Source of the DNA: Vreelandella subglaciescola
Lineage (GTDB): Bacteria > Pseudomonadota > Gammaproteobacteria > Pseudomonadales > Halomonadaceae
Direction of reading: 5' to 3'
Assembly: GCF_900142895.1 (NCBI RefSeq)
Contig: NZ_LT670847.1
Span: 496,001-560,000 of the forward strand
Length of the DNA: 64,000 nucleotides
Made by a program: the position numbers and the translations under genes. Under the pieces are notes generated by a model. The model saw only the letters and a program-made list of their open reading frames with translations. It did not search any database and had not been told where the DNA came from. This document shows, piece after piece, positions 11,380 through 19,560 of this stretch. Numbering within the stretch: position 1 is the first letter of the stretch; each line of letters starts with the position of its first letter.

Positions 11380-12405
11380 CTATGAATCAACACCGCCATC
11401 GGCCAGTGCTTCAAGGCGTGCGTGGGTACGCCGCCAGCGGTTAAGGGCGACCAGCGCCTCCAGCTCGGGGCGGGCGCGGCCGTACCGCAGCTTGGCCGGC
11501 CGGCGGGTTTGCTGGCCGGCGTAAGCCGCGACCACCTCGCGCGCCGCGTCGCGGTCATTGCACACCAGCAGCATATCGCAGCCGGCACTCAGCGCAGCCT
11601 CGGCGCGCTCTATTGGCCCGCCCGCTTCGTGGGCGCCCCGCATGCTCAAGTCATCGGAGAAAATGCAGCCCTTGAAGCCCAGCGATTCGCGCAGCATGCC
11701 CAGCCAGCTGGGCGAAAAGCCCGCCGGACGCGCATCAAAATCGGGATAGATCACGTGTGCCGGCATAACGCCATCCAGCTGCCCCGCCAAGTGCGTAAAA
11801 GGCACCAAATCGTGCGCTTTAAGCTCGGCAAGCGGGCGTTCGTCTACCGGCAGCGCCACGTGCGAATCCGCCGCCACGCCGCCGTGGCCGGGGAAATGCT
11901 TGCCCACCGCCGCCATACCGGCTTCGTGCAGTCCCATGACGAATGCTTCGCCAAGGATCGCCACGGCCTGCGGATCGCTGCCAAAGCTGCGATCGCCGAT
12001 CACGCTGGAAAGGCCGCAGTCGACGTCGAGCACCGGCGCAAAGGTAATGTCCAGCCCGCAGGCAGCCATTTCCATGCCCAGTAGCCAGCCGGCATCTTTG
12101 GCCAGTGAGGCGCCCTCTTGGGGCGAATCCACAAAGCGTTCGCCCAGCCGCGCCATCGGTGGCAGGCGGGTAACGCCTTGCCTGATGCGCTGCACGCGAC
12201 CGCCTTCCTGGTCAATGGCAATCAGCAGCTCGGGGCGCTGGCGGCGAATTTCGGCGCACAGCCGGCTGACCTGCGCAGCGTTTTCCACGTTGCGGGCAAA
12301 CAGAATGACGCCGCCTACCGCCGGTTCGCGCAGCAGGCGCGCCTCGGTAGCGCCAAGGCTTGGCCCTTCAAGGTCAAGCATGACCGGGCCTAGGGGTTGA
12401 GTCAT
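11380..12405 (-). CDS. nagZ: Beta-N-acetylhexosaminidase NagZ
   Basis: Glycoside hydrolase family 3 enzyme that removes GlcNAc from anhydromuropeptides in the cytosol during peptidoglycan recycling. In relatives its products feed AmpR signalling. The family block KHFPGHGGVAADSH carries the catalytic His/Asp loop, IDQEGGRVQR binds substrate, and FSDDLSMRG holds the nucleophile Asp. I chose ATG at 12405 (MTQPLGPVMLDLEG), where NagZ proteins start and where AGGA lies about 9 bases upstream; the open frame runs 19 codons further. The product has 341 residues. An AmpG permease lies at 53.5 kb. The nagZ / psrA / lexA neighbourhood matches pseudomonads. Confidence 0.95.
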   Translation of the reverse strand: MTQPLGPVMLDLEGPSLGATEARLLREPAVGGVILFARNVENAAQVSRLCAEIRRQRPELLIAIDQEGGRVQRIRQGVTRLPPMARLGERFVDSPQEGASLAKDAGWLLGMEMAACGLDITFAPVLDVDCGLSSVIGDRSFGSDPQAVAILGEAFVMGLHEAGMAAVGKHFPGHGGVAADSHVALPVDERPLAELKAHDLVPFTHLAGQLDGVMPAHVIYPDFDARPAGFSPSWLGMLRESLGFKGCIFSDDLSMRGAHEAGGPIERAEAALSAGCDMLLVCNDRDAAREVVAAYAGQQTRRPAKLRYGRARPELEALVALNRWRRTHARLEALADGGVDS

Positions 12406-12491
12406 CGTCAAGGATCCTGCAAAAGGGGAGCGTAATGTTAGACGATCATCGACGGCTGTCACAATACATCGAACTATTCACGCCGAACTAT

Positions 12492-13019
12492 TCACACCGA
12501 GCCATCGTGCAGCCAGACCGGCGTGCCGGGTGACGCTTGGGTGAATAAGTAGTGTAGATCGTCAAGGCGCAGGCGCACGCAGCCGTGAGAGGCGGGCACG
12601 CCCATGGGCTCGTCGGGTGGCGTGCCGTGCAGATAAATATAGCGCCGTTGGGAATCCAACTGACCGCCGCGGTTGTGGCCTTTTTCCAGCCCGCACAGCC
12701 ACAGGATACGGCTCAAAACCCAGTCGCGCTCGGGGTGTTTGGCGGCAAGCGCCGGGGTGTAGACGTCACCGGTTTCGCGCCGGCCACGAAAGGCGGCGTT
12801 GTCGGGAGCATCGGCGCCAATGGCGGCGCGCACATAGTGCCAGCCCAGCGGCGTTTGTCCACTGCCCTCACTCTGGCCGGTGCCGGCCTTGCCGGTCGAA
12901 ATCAGGCAGCGGTGGCCTGGCGTTTGCCCGTGCCACAGCGTCAGCGACTGGTCGTGAATATCAATTTCAACCCATGCCGCGCTTTGCGGCGGAAGGTCGC
13001 TCAGTGTCGGGGTATGCAT
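12492..13019 (-). CDS. L,D-transpeptidase (YkuD domain)
   Basis: A YkuD-type catalytic domain of 175 residues with the active-site motif SHGCVRLRLDD (Cys nucleophile, His partner) and the conserved YIYLHGT strand. Such enzymes make 3-3 peptidoglycan cross-links or attach lipoproteins. No signal peptide is seen from the chosen start, unlike most periplasmic family members, so export or a cytosolic tetrapeptide role is unclear. ATG at 13019 has AGGACC about 5-8 bases upstream. The frame stays open for 107 more codons upstream but overlaps a separate plus-strand gene and has no family similarity there. Confidence 0.88.
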   Translation of the reverse strand: MHTPTLSDLPPQSAAWVEIDIHDQSLTLWHGQTPGHRCLISTGKAGTGQSEGSGQTPLGWHYVRAAIGADAPDNAAFRGRRETGDVYTPALAAKHPERDWVLSRILWLCGLEKGHNRGGQLDSQRRYIYLHGTPPDEPMGVPASHGCVRLRLDDLHYLFTQASPGTPVWLHDGSV

Positions 13020-13175
13020 AAAGGTCCTGATCCTGACTGGCCTACGAGTCGTTAAAATAAAGCGGTATGCTGAGTATTCCGTGGCCGCGCTGAGTATCAC
13101 ACCGCCGGCCGCCCTGTCTCCAAAGCTATTACCACAACAGTTACCAAAACTGTTGCCCAAACCGATAGGTACTCC

Positions 13176-13442
13176 ATGCCCCATTACGCTGACACCTGGA
13201 CACTGAAGGAAATCGATCGGAGCCGGGGGGATCCCAAAGGGACGGCCTTTCGTGCCTTCAAGCGGCTCAAGGCTGGCTTTATCGAAGGCCACGATTTTTT
13301 CTACTTGAGTGCCAGCGAAGACGCTGAAAGCATCGAGCAATTACGCGACTCCGGGCGCATTTATGCCGCCACCATCAATGCGCTACTGTTTCCTGAAGCC
13401 AGCTATCAGGCCATTGTGAAACAGCTGGACACGGCATCCTGA
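13176..13442 (+). CDS. Small conserved-looking protein of unknown function
   Basis: An 88-residue cytosolic protein, start ATG at 13176 with AGG about 8 bases upstream. It is rich in charged and aromatic residues and has no membrane segment or signal peptide. The N-terminal stretch TWTLKEIDRSRGDPKGTAF and the middle segment EGHDFFYLSASEDAE look like a small folded domain, possibly a DNA- or protein-binding module. I do not recognise a named family. It lies between the L,D-transpeptidase (divergent) and psrA (convergent). Codon use looks normal for the region, which supports a real gene. Confidence 0.65.
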   Translation: MPHYADTWTLKEIDRSRGDPKGTAFRAFKRLKAGFIEGHDFFYLSASEDAESIEQLRDSGRIYAATINALLFPEASYQAIVKQLDTAS

Positions 13443-13467
13443 CCACTCGCCTACCGTGCCCGAGCGG

Positions 13468-14112
13468 TTACGCCTCGGCGGGCAGCGGCGCGTTCATGGC
13501 CGCGACCACCACCGGGCGCAGGCGTCTGACCAGGTCGCGCGTGGTGACCTGTTCGTCATAGTCTTTTTCGGCAATGTCTTTCAGCGCATCCAGCCCCGAC
13601 AGGGTGAAAATCACCGTGCCCAGCACAAAGTGCAGCCGCCAGAAACGCTCGGCGTCGGGCAGCTCCGGCGTAGCCTTGCGCACCAGCTCGGTAAAGCGGG
13701 TAAACACATCGCCGTAGTGCTGTTGGATATGGCGACGCAGGTGCCCCTGTGCCTGGCTGTAGGCAAGCCCCAGCAATCGCATGAACACCTTGAGGCTGTT
13801 GCGCTCGGCGGGGACGGCAAGCACCGTGGCAGCCATGCTTTCGAGCAGCGCTTCAAGCGGAATGACCCGACCTTTATGCTCAGCTTCCAGCGCGTCAAGC
13901 GCAGCGTGAAAACGCAGCGTAAACGGATCAAGGTAGCGCGAAAAAACCGCCTGAATCAGCGCTTTCTTGGAGCCAAAGTGGTAGTTGACCGCAGCCAGGT
14001 TCACCTGGGCCTTGCTGGTAATGTGACGTAGCGACGTCTCGGCAAAGCCGCGCTCTGCAAACAGCACCTCGGCGGTATCCAAGATGCGCGTCATTGTATC
14101 CGGCTGAGCCAT
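13468..14112 (-). CDS. psrA: TetR-family regulator PsrA
   Basis: A 214-residue repressor/activator. Its N-terminal HTH (ILDTAEVLFAERGFAETSL, then VNLAAVNYHFGSKKALIQAVF) is nearly identical to Pseudomonas PsrA, and the ligand domain keeps MRLLGLAYSQAQGHLR. In pseudomonads PsrA senses long-chain fatty acids, represses beta-oxidation genes and itself, and activates rpoS. The divergent psrA-lexA arrangement is the same here. I chose ATG at 14112 with GGGAG upstream. An AAAC-N4-GTTT box just upstream of that fits autoregulation. Confidence 0.9.
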   Translation of the reverse strand: MAQPDTMTRILDTAEVLFAERGFAETSLRHITSKAQVNLAAVNYHFGSKKALIQAVFSRYLDPFTLRFHAALDALEAEHKGRVIPLEALLESMAATVLAVPAERNSLKVFMRLLGLAYSQAQGHLRRHIQQHYGDVFTRFTELVRKATPELPDAERFWRLHFVLGTVIFTLSGLDALKDIAEKDYDEQVTTRDLVRRLRPVVVAAMNAPLPAEA

Positions 14113-14126
14113 ACGGCGCTCTCCCA

Positions 14127-14138
14127 AAACGGCTGTTT
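14127..14138. promoter_or_regulatory. PsrA-type operator in the psrA 5' region
   Basis: AAAC-GGCT-GTTT inverted repeat, matching the core of the known PsrA site C/GAAAC(N2-4)GTTTG/C except for the outermost base on each side. It lies immediately upstream of the psrA ribosome binding site, as expected for autorepression. A second, perfect copy lies at 47841-47854. Confidence 0.6.
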
Positions 14139-14257
14139 AAAACATAGCGGAATATTACGCCATGGCCAAACGCGGCTCAATCTTTCTCACGTACGGGCAG
14201 TCCCGTTGCGCCTGTATGCAGAGCGAGGCACCGGGCCATAGCACCGCTATTTTCAGA

Positions 14258-14274
14258 CTATGTACTGGACATAG
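14258..14274. promoter_or_regulatory. Perfect inverted repeat in psrA/lexA region
   Basis: CTATGT-ACTGG-ACATAG, 6-bp perfect arms with a 5-base centre, 8 bases before the putative LexA box. It looks like an operator for a dimeric regulator. The regulator is unknown. Confidence 0.4.
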
Positions 14275-14281
14275 CCCCATA

Positions 14282-14297
14282 CTGTATACTTAACCAC
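14282..14297 (+). promoter_or_regulatory. Putative LexA (SOS) box upstream of lexA
   Basis: CTGTATACTTAACCAC resembles the gammaproteobacterial LexA box CTGT-N8-ACAG. The left half is perfect and the AT-rich centre fits, but the right half (CCAC) deviates. Its position about 114 bases before lexA is compatible with autorepression. Confidence 0.5.
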
Positions 14298-14410
14298 AAT
14301 CGCGCCGGGGTAAAACGCCGGCGCAACATGAGCCATCACCACACCATTAACCTCTGCATTAGCAACCCGCTGCCAACCACTGCGGGGTTGTTGCGATCCG
14401 GGAGCTTCCT

Positions 14411-15079
14411 ATGGCGCAGGCATTAACCGCACGTCAGCAAAACGTGTACGACTTTATCGTCAAGACGATGGGCGATCACGGCTACCCTCCTACCCGTGCC
14501 GAAATCGCCCGGGCGCTGGGGTTTCGCTCGCCCAACGCCGCTGAAGAGCACCTGCGCGCGCTGGAACGCAAAGGCGCCATTCGTATCGTGCGTAATACCT
14601 CGCGCGGCATTCGCCTGCCCGCCCAGGACGCCTCCGTCGAATCAGCGATAGACACCGTCGGCAACAGCGACAGCGCTTCTCAGGGGCTGCCGATTATCGG
14701 CGAAGTCGCCGCTGGAAGTCCGATACTCGCCGCCGAGCACATCGACCGCTACTGCCCGCTGCCGGCGGAATATTTCACGCCCAAAGCCGACTACCTGTTG
14801 CGCGTACGCGGGCTGTCCATGAAAGACGTGGGTATTCTGGAAGGCGATCTGCTCGCGGTACACCGCACCGAACACGTTCGTGACGGGCAGATCGTGGTCG
14901 CCCGGATTGACGACGACGTCACGGTCAAACGTTTCCAACGCCAGGGGCATCACGTTCAGCTCACCGCCGAAAACACCGACTTCCCCCCCATTGATATTGA
15001 CCTGCGCACCCAGGCGTTGGATATCGAAGGCGTCGGCGTTGGCGTCATCCGCGGTGGCAACGGCCAGGCGCTGGGCTAG
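14411..15079 (+). CDS. lexA: LexA repressor / SOS protease
   Basis: SOS master repressor of 222 residues. The winged HTH is at the N-terminus ([13 protein letters not shown]... [17 protein letters not shown]). The self-cleavage bond is A101-G102 in EVAAGSP, and the catalytic dyad is S136 (GLSMKDVGI) and K173 (VTVKRF). On RecA* activation it cuts itself and derepresses DNA-repair genes. ATG at 14411 follows GGGAGC. It is divergent from psrA, as in Pseudomonas. The usual sulA partner is not adjacent; a membrane protein gene converges instead. Confidence 0.97.
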   Translation: MAQALTARQQNVYDFIVKTMGDHGYPPTRAEIARALGFRSPNAAEEHLRALERKGAIRIVRNTSRGIRLPAQDASVESAIDTVGNSDSASQGLPIIGEVAAGSPILAAEHIDRYCPLPAEYFTPKADYLLRVRGLSMKDVGILEGDLLAVHRTEHVRDGQIVVARIDDDVTVKRFQRQGHHVQLTAENTDFPPIDIDLRTQALDIEGVGVGVIRGGNGQALG

Positions 15080-15091
15080 TCATTGACTATC

Positions 15092-15763
15092 TCATTGACT
15101 ATCGATATAGCGCTGATCGTTGAAGGTGGCCACCCAGTGCGGGTGGTACACCATCAAAATGATCAGCAACATGCCGGTAATAAAAGCTTCCGCCGGCATT
15201 AGCAGCGGCAAAAACCGGGCGTATTCTTTCGCCAGCAGTATCGCATGAGCGTCCTGGCTACCAATGAGAATCAGGCCGACGGCCGAGAGCCCGCCGGCCA
15301 ATGTGGCCAGCGCCGAGCCGAAAAAACCGCAGACAAACATGAACAGCATGATGTTATCCGGCAGCTTGCGGTCGACAAATCGCCAGACCAACCCCACCAC
15401 CACGGCCGGCACGATCCCCGTGACCAGCACGTTAACGCCCAGTAGTGTCCAGTCGTTGCGCCCGATGGCCACCATCGCCACGTTGACCAGCACGTTGCTC
15501 ACCAGCGCCAGCGGCGCTTTGAACAGCAGCAATAGCAGCGTGGTAAACACCAGGTGCAGCGTCAGCCAGTCAACCGCTTGCGCACGCAGCTGCCACAGCA
15601 CCACCACGCCGAGCGTTGCCGCCAGCCAGCGATGCTGAAGCGCGGTATCGTTGACCAATGCCTGCCAGGGCCTGAGCGTCATCAGCCAGGCCAGCAGTGC
15701 AAGAGAAACAGCGGCACACAGCACCAGCAACCAGGGCGACAGCACACTTTGCGCAAAAGACAT
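15092..15763 (-). CDS. CbiM-like / COG3235-type integral membrane protein
   Basis: A very hydrophobic 223-residue protein with about seven membrane helices and the segment RKLPDNIMLFMFVCGFFGSA followed by a glycine-rich loop. It resembles the energy-coupling-factor permease-like family related to CbiM, whose substrate is not established; cobalt or nickel transport would be a guess. ATG at 15763 was chosen because GAGG lies 6 bases upstream; 36 more codons are open upstream. No ATPase or T-component gene lies nearby. It converges with lexA. Confidence 0.65.
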   Translation of the reverse strand: MSFAQSVLSPWLLVLCAAVSLALLAWLMTLRPWQALVNDTALQHRWLAATLGVVVLWQLRAQAVDWLTLHLVFTTLLLLLFKAPLALVSNVLVNVAMVAIGRNDWTLLGVNVLVTGIVPAVVVGLVWRFVDRKLPDNIMLFMFVCGFFGSALATLAGGLSAVGLILIGSQDAHAILLAKEYARFLPLLMPAEAFITGMLLIILMVYHPHWVATFNDQRYIDSQ

Positions 15764-15950
15764 AGCAACCTCGGCCTGAGACGTCCCCGCTAACGCCAAG
15801 GTGGCATCAAAACGGGACATGAGCGAAAAAAACGGCGGACGCAGTGTAGCGGATAGCCGCACGCAGCGCACTCGCCACCGCCCCGGCGATTGTGAGCCGC
15901 CCCCGCAATCCCGTATAGTAAAGCCCTACTTTCAAGGCATTTTATACCCG

Positions 15951-17618
15951 ATGGATCCCACACGCGTTACCGTTCGTCCCCGACACCGCCATCCCCTGCG
16001 TCTGCTGCCGCTGGGCGGATGCGGCGAGATCGGTATGAATCTGACGCTTTACGGCTATGCCGATGAGTGGATTGCCGTGGACTGCGGCATGATGATCCGT
16101 CAGGACCTGCCCGACACACCCCTGCAAGTCCCCAATTTCGAGACGCCCCGGACGCTGGGCATTACGCCCCGCGCGCTGTTTATTACCCACGGTCATGAAG
16201 ACCACATCGGTGCCGTGGCTTGGCTATGGCCACACTGGCAGTGTCCGATTTACGCCACCCCGCTTGCCGCCGGGTTGCTGCGCCTCAAATTTGCCGAACA
16301 TGGCCTTGCGCCTAACGCCATTCGCGTTATAGAGCCGGGAGAAGCCTTAAGCTCGGGGGCTTTTACCCTGCGCTATCTGCCGCTGCCCCACTCTATTCCG
16401 GAAAGCTGCGCGCTGATGATCGCCGCCGGGCGCCAGCGCGTACTGCACACCGGCGACTGGAAGCTTGACCCCGACCCGCTCGTTGGCCCAGCGCTGGACG
16501 CCGAGCAGTTCCGCGCGCTCGCGCCTGTGGATCTTGTCGTCGGTGACTCCACCAACGCGCCGGTACCGGGGCATTCGGCCAGTGAGGGCGACGTCGCCCG
16601 GGCGCTGGCCGAGACGCTGGCCGAGTGCCGGGGCCGCGTGGTGGTTTCCTGCTTTGCCAGCAACATTGCCCGCATTGTGGCCGTGGCGCGTGCGGCCAAC
16701 CAGACGGGACGGCGTATCAGCCTGATGGGGCGCTCAATGGAGCGCATGGTCAGCGTTGCCCGAGGGCTTGGCTATCTGGAAGAGTTGCCGCCGCTGGTGC
16801 CGATTCACGATCTGGGCTATTTGCCGCCCCATGAAGTGGTGGTTATCGCCACGGGTAGCCAGGGAGAGCCCCGCGCGGCGCTGACACGACTGGCGCAGGG
16901 GCGACACCCGCACATGGAGCTTGCCACCGGCGACAGCGTGATTTTTTCGGCCAAAGCCATTCCCGGCAACGAGCGCCCCATTGAGCGGCTTAAAACGCGG
17001 CTTGAGCGTCTCGGCGTCACGCTGTTTGATGAGTTCAATCGCCCCGCGCTTCACGCCACCGGCCACCCCGCACAGGAAGAGCTGAAAACGCTTTACAGCT
17101 GGATCAAACCCACGCATTTACTCCCCGTTCACGGCGAAGCGCGCCACCAGCAGGTTCATCGGGAGCTCGCGGAGTCGCTGGGCATCAATGCACCTCTGTC
17201 GCCGCTCAACGGCGACATGATCCGCTATGATGAAAACGGCCTGCATCGTGAAGCACGCCACCCGCAACCGCCGTGTATTGTCAGCCAGAACGCCGTGGTG
17301 GCCCACCCGGGGCTTGATGACGCCAGCGCACACGGGCGCCGGGGCAGCCTGCATCTGGCCCTGCCAGTCACCGCCACTGATACCGGCTGGGCGCGCATCG
17401 GCCGGCTGATGCTCGAAAGCACCGGCGCCAGCCCGCTGGATGAAGACAGCTTCAGCGACTGGCTGGACGATCAGCTAGACGCCATTCACGCCGACACCCT
17501 GGCTGAACTGCGCCAATCGCTGAAGCCGTGCCTGCTGGGCTGGCTGGCCGAGCATATGCAGCACCTGCCCAGCATCCACTTGCAGATCATGGCGGCAGAG
17601 ATGCCGTCTTTTAGCTGA
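15951..17618 (+). CDS. Ribonuclease J (metallo-beta-lactamase / beta-CASP)
   Basis: A 555-residue RNase J-type nuclease. The metal-binding motif is H80-G-H82-E-D84-H85, followed by the family blocks VGDSTNAPVPG, IPGNERPIERL and ATGHPAQEELKTL...PVHGEARH typical of RNase J rather than other beta-CASP enzymes. RNase J acts as 5'-3' exonuclease and endonuclease on RNA. I chose ATG at 15951 because the conserved fold starts 20 residues later; the 50 codons upstream look non-conserved. RNase J is less common than RNase E in gammaproteobacteria, and this window also codes for the RNase E inhibitor RraA. Confidence 0.85.
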   Translation: MDPTRVTVRPRHRHPLRLLPLGGCGEIGMNLTLYGYADEWIAVDCGMMIRQDLPDTPLQVPNFETPRTLGITPRALFITHGHEDHIGAVAWLWPHWQCPIYATPLAAGLLRLKFAEHGLAPNAIRVIEPGEALSSGAFTLRYLPLPHSIPESCALMIAAGRQRVLHTGDWKLDPDPLVGPALDAEQFRALAPVDLVVGDSTNAPVPGHSASEGDVARALAETLAECRGRVVVSCFASNIARIVAVARAANQTGRRISLMGRSMERMVSVARGLGYLEELPPLVPIHDLGYLPPHEVVVIATGSQGEPRAALTRLAQGRHPHMELATGDSVIFSAKAIPGNERPIERLKTRLERLGVTLFDEFNRPALHATGHPAQEELKTLYSWIKPTHLLPVHGEARHQQVHRELAESLGINAPLSPLNGDMIRYDENGLHREARHPQPPCIVSQNAVVAHPGLDDASAHGRRGSLHLALPVTATDTGWARIGRLMLESTGASPLDEDSFSDWLDDQLDAIHADTLAELRQSLKPCLLGWLAEHMQHLPSIHLQIMAAEMPSFS

Positions 17619-17645
17619 GCGCCAGCCCGCGACGTCACGGCTAAA

Positions 17646-18116
17646 TCAAGACTCCCAGCGGTCGGCATCAGCGTAGTCGGTGGCGCGCTCCTTCACCCAG
17701 TAATCCCCGCTTCTGGCGTGTTCTTTTTTCCAGAACGGCGCCCGGGTTTTGAGAAAATCCATGATGAAATCGCAGGCCTCAAAGGCATCGCGCCGGTGGG
17801 CGCTTGCTGCACTAACGCGCACAATGCCGTCGCCCGGCGCCATGTAGCCCACGCGGTGAACGATGCGCACGCCCTTCAGCGGCCAGCGCTTCCACGCTTG
17901 CTCGCCGATCTCTTCAAGCGTGCGCTCGGTCATACCGGGGTAGTGTTCCAGGGTCAGCCCGGTGACATCGGGCGTTTCGTTGAAATCGCGCACCAGACCG
18001 GTGAAACACACCACTGCCCCGATATCGGTACGCCCGTGGCCAAGCTCGCGGCTGTCATCGACGCCGCTAAACGGTTCGCGCTGAACGCTGACGCGAATGT
18101 CTTTGTGAACGTCCAT
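17646..18116 (-). CDS. moaE: Molybdopterin synthase catalytic subunit MoaE
   Basis: Large subunit of molybdopterin synthase, which transfers sulfur from thiocarboxylated MoaD to precursor Z (cPMP). The 156-residue length is normal. Family motifs are visible: GAVVCFTGLVRDFN, LTLEHYPGMTE, VHRVGYMAPGD, SAHRRDAFEAC and the catalytic Lys region APFWKKE. ATG at 18116 lies one base after the stop of the upstream moaC-moaD gene, so the subunits are probably translationally coupled. It is the last gene of a mobB-moaCD-moaE run. Confidence 0.95.
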   Translation of the reverse strand: MDVHKDIRVSVQREPFSGVDDSRELGHGRTDIGAVVCFTGLVRDFNETPDVTGLTLEHYPGMTERTLEEIGEQAWKRWPLKGVRIVHRVGYMAPGDGIVRVSAASAHRRDAFEACDFIMDFLKTRAPFWKKEHARSGDYWVKERATDYADADRWES

Positions 18117-18117
18117 G

Positions 18118-18915
18118 CTAGCCCCCGGTGACGGGTGGAAAAAACGCCACCTCGTCTTCGTCGGTAATACGTGCGCTGTCGTTGGCCATGACCTGATTAA
18201 TGGCACACAGAATACGCCGTTCGCCCAGCGCCTCAAACGCTGAGTCGCGCGCCGTCAGCGTGGCCTTCAGGCCCGCCACGTCGCAGTTTTCCAAGTCATC
18301 CAGCGCCACTACCGCTTCACTTTCACCCACCCGCTCGCGCAGTTCAGCCAGAAACTTGACGCGCACGCAGGGGGCATAACAGCGCTCGCCCAGCGACACC
18401 TCACGCGTAGCGCTATCGCCCGTCACGATGGGCAGTGTAGCGCTGCTGCGCTGATAAACGCCTCGCCGGCCGCCGCTTTTGTGCTCCAGCTGCACCGCCT
18501 CAATGCGCATGTCCTTGTCCACCGCCTTGCACATGTCATAAAGCGTCAGGCACGCCACCGACACGGCGGTCAGCGCTTCCATTTCCACCCCGGTGCGGCC
18601 GGTCAGGCGACACATCGCCTCAACGTGGACACAGCTGTTCGCCACGTCTATATCAAACTCCAGCGCCACTTTGGAAAGCGCCAGCGAATGGCACAGCGGA
18701 ATCAGCTCGTGGGTACGTTTGGCCGCCTGGATACCGGCGATACGCGCCGTGGCGATCACGTCGCCCTTGGGTAGCGCACCGTCCACCAGCAGCTCAAGGG
18801 TTTCCGGCTGCATCACGATGCGCCCCGAAGCGATGGCCTCGCGGCGGGTTTCTTCTTTATCGCCCACGTCGACCATGCTGGCTTCGCCGTGCGCGTTAAG
18901 ATGCGTCAACTGCAT
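18118..18915 (-). CDS. MoaC-MoaD fusion: cPMP synthase + molybdopterin synthase small subunit
   Basis: One 265-residue frame carries two normally separate proteins. Residues 1 to about 155 are MoaC ([54 protein letters not shown]). Residues about 185-265 are MoaD, ending [12 protein letters not shown] with the C-terminal Gly-Gly that receives sulfur. They are joined by about 28 residues that belong to neither family. A GTG at 18364-18366 (V184) sits exactly where free MoaD would begin ([13 protein letters not shown]), so separate MoaD could be made internally. The other two frames have stops in the linker. ATG at 18915 has GGAAGG upstream. Confidence 0.85.
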   Translation of the reverse strand: MQLTHLNAHGEASMVDVGDKEETRREAIASGRIVMQPETLELLVDGALPKGDVIATARIAGIQAAKRTHELIPLCHSLALSKVALEFDIDVANSCVHVEAMCRLTGRTGVEMEALTAVSVACLTLYDMCKAVDKDMRIEAVQLEHKSGGRRGVYQRSSATLPIVTGDSATREVSLGERCYAPCVRVKFLAELRERVGESEAVVALDDLENCDVAGLKATLTARDSAFEALGERRILCAINQVMANDSARITDEDEVAFFPPVTGG

Positions 18916-18950
18916 GTTTTCACCTTCCGTATCATCCCGCCGTTCAGGCA

Positions 18951-19535
18951 TTATGCGTTGAGGGGCTGGCCAACATCAGCGCCGCGCCACTGTGCTGCAA
19001 AGCGGGCTATCCAGCCCGCAATGGCGCAGGTATCGTCGAGATCAAGCCGGCTGATGCCGGACGTCGCATGATGTTGGTCAAGCACGTGTTCGTCTGCCAT
19101 CTTGAGGGCCACTGCGCGTACCCAAGGGTCTTTGAAAATAGCCGGATCCCCCACGCCGTCGCGATACAGCACCAGCTTGGGCAGCGGCCAGGCCTTGAAG
19201 CCTTCTACAATCACCAGATCCGGCGCGTGCAGCGCCATCATCTGAAGTAAATGGGCCAAATCCGGCTCGGCCTGACCGGGGGTTTCCTGCATCAGCGCGA
19301 AGCGCTCGCGGGAAGCCACCAGCATGGGCGCGGCGCCGGCGCTACGCAGCCGGTAGCTATCCTTGCCGGGCTTGTCCACGTCAAACGCATGGTGGGCATG
19401 CTTGATCACGCCGACGTTCAGCCCCCGGTCGCGCAGTAGCGGCAGCAGCTGCTCAAGTAGCGTTGTCTTTCCCGTCCCGCTCCATGCCGCCACGGCAAGC
19501 ACCGGAAACGGCACGTCAAGGTCAGTTGCTGACAT
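18951..19535 (-). CDS. mobB: Molybdopterin-guanine dinucleotide biosynthesis adaptor MobB
   Basis: GTP-binding protein that assists MobA in attaching GMP to molybdopterin. The Walker A motif [13 protein letters not shown] lies at residues 18-30. Also visible are the [19 protein letters not shown] block, which is highly characteristic of MobB, and the Walker B-like VIVEGFK. It has 194 residues, slightly longer than E. coli MobB. It lies 35 bases upstream of moaC-moaD in the same direction, forming a small molybdenum cofactor operon. Cytosolic. Confidence 0.93.
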   Translation of the reverse strand: MSATDLDVPFPVLAVAAWSGTGKTTLLEQLLPLLRDRGLNVGVIKHAHHAFDVDKPGKDSYRLRSAGAAPMLVASRERFALMQETPGQAEPDLAHLLQMMALHAPDLVIVEGFKAWPLPKLVLYRDGVGDPAIFKDPWVRAVALKMADEHVLDQHHATSGISRLDLDDTCAIAGWIARFAAQWRGADVGQPLNA

Positions 19536-19560
19536 GGTGTCTCCTGATCAAAGCGCGCGG

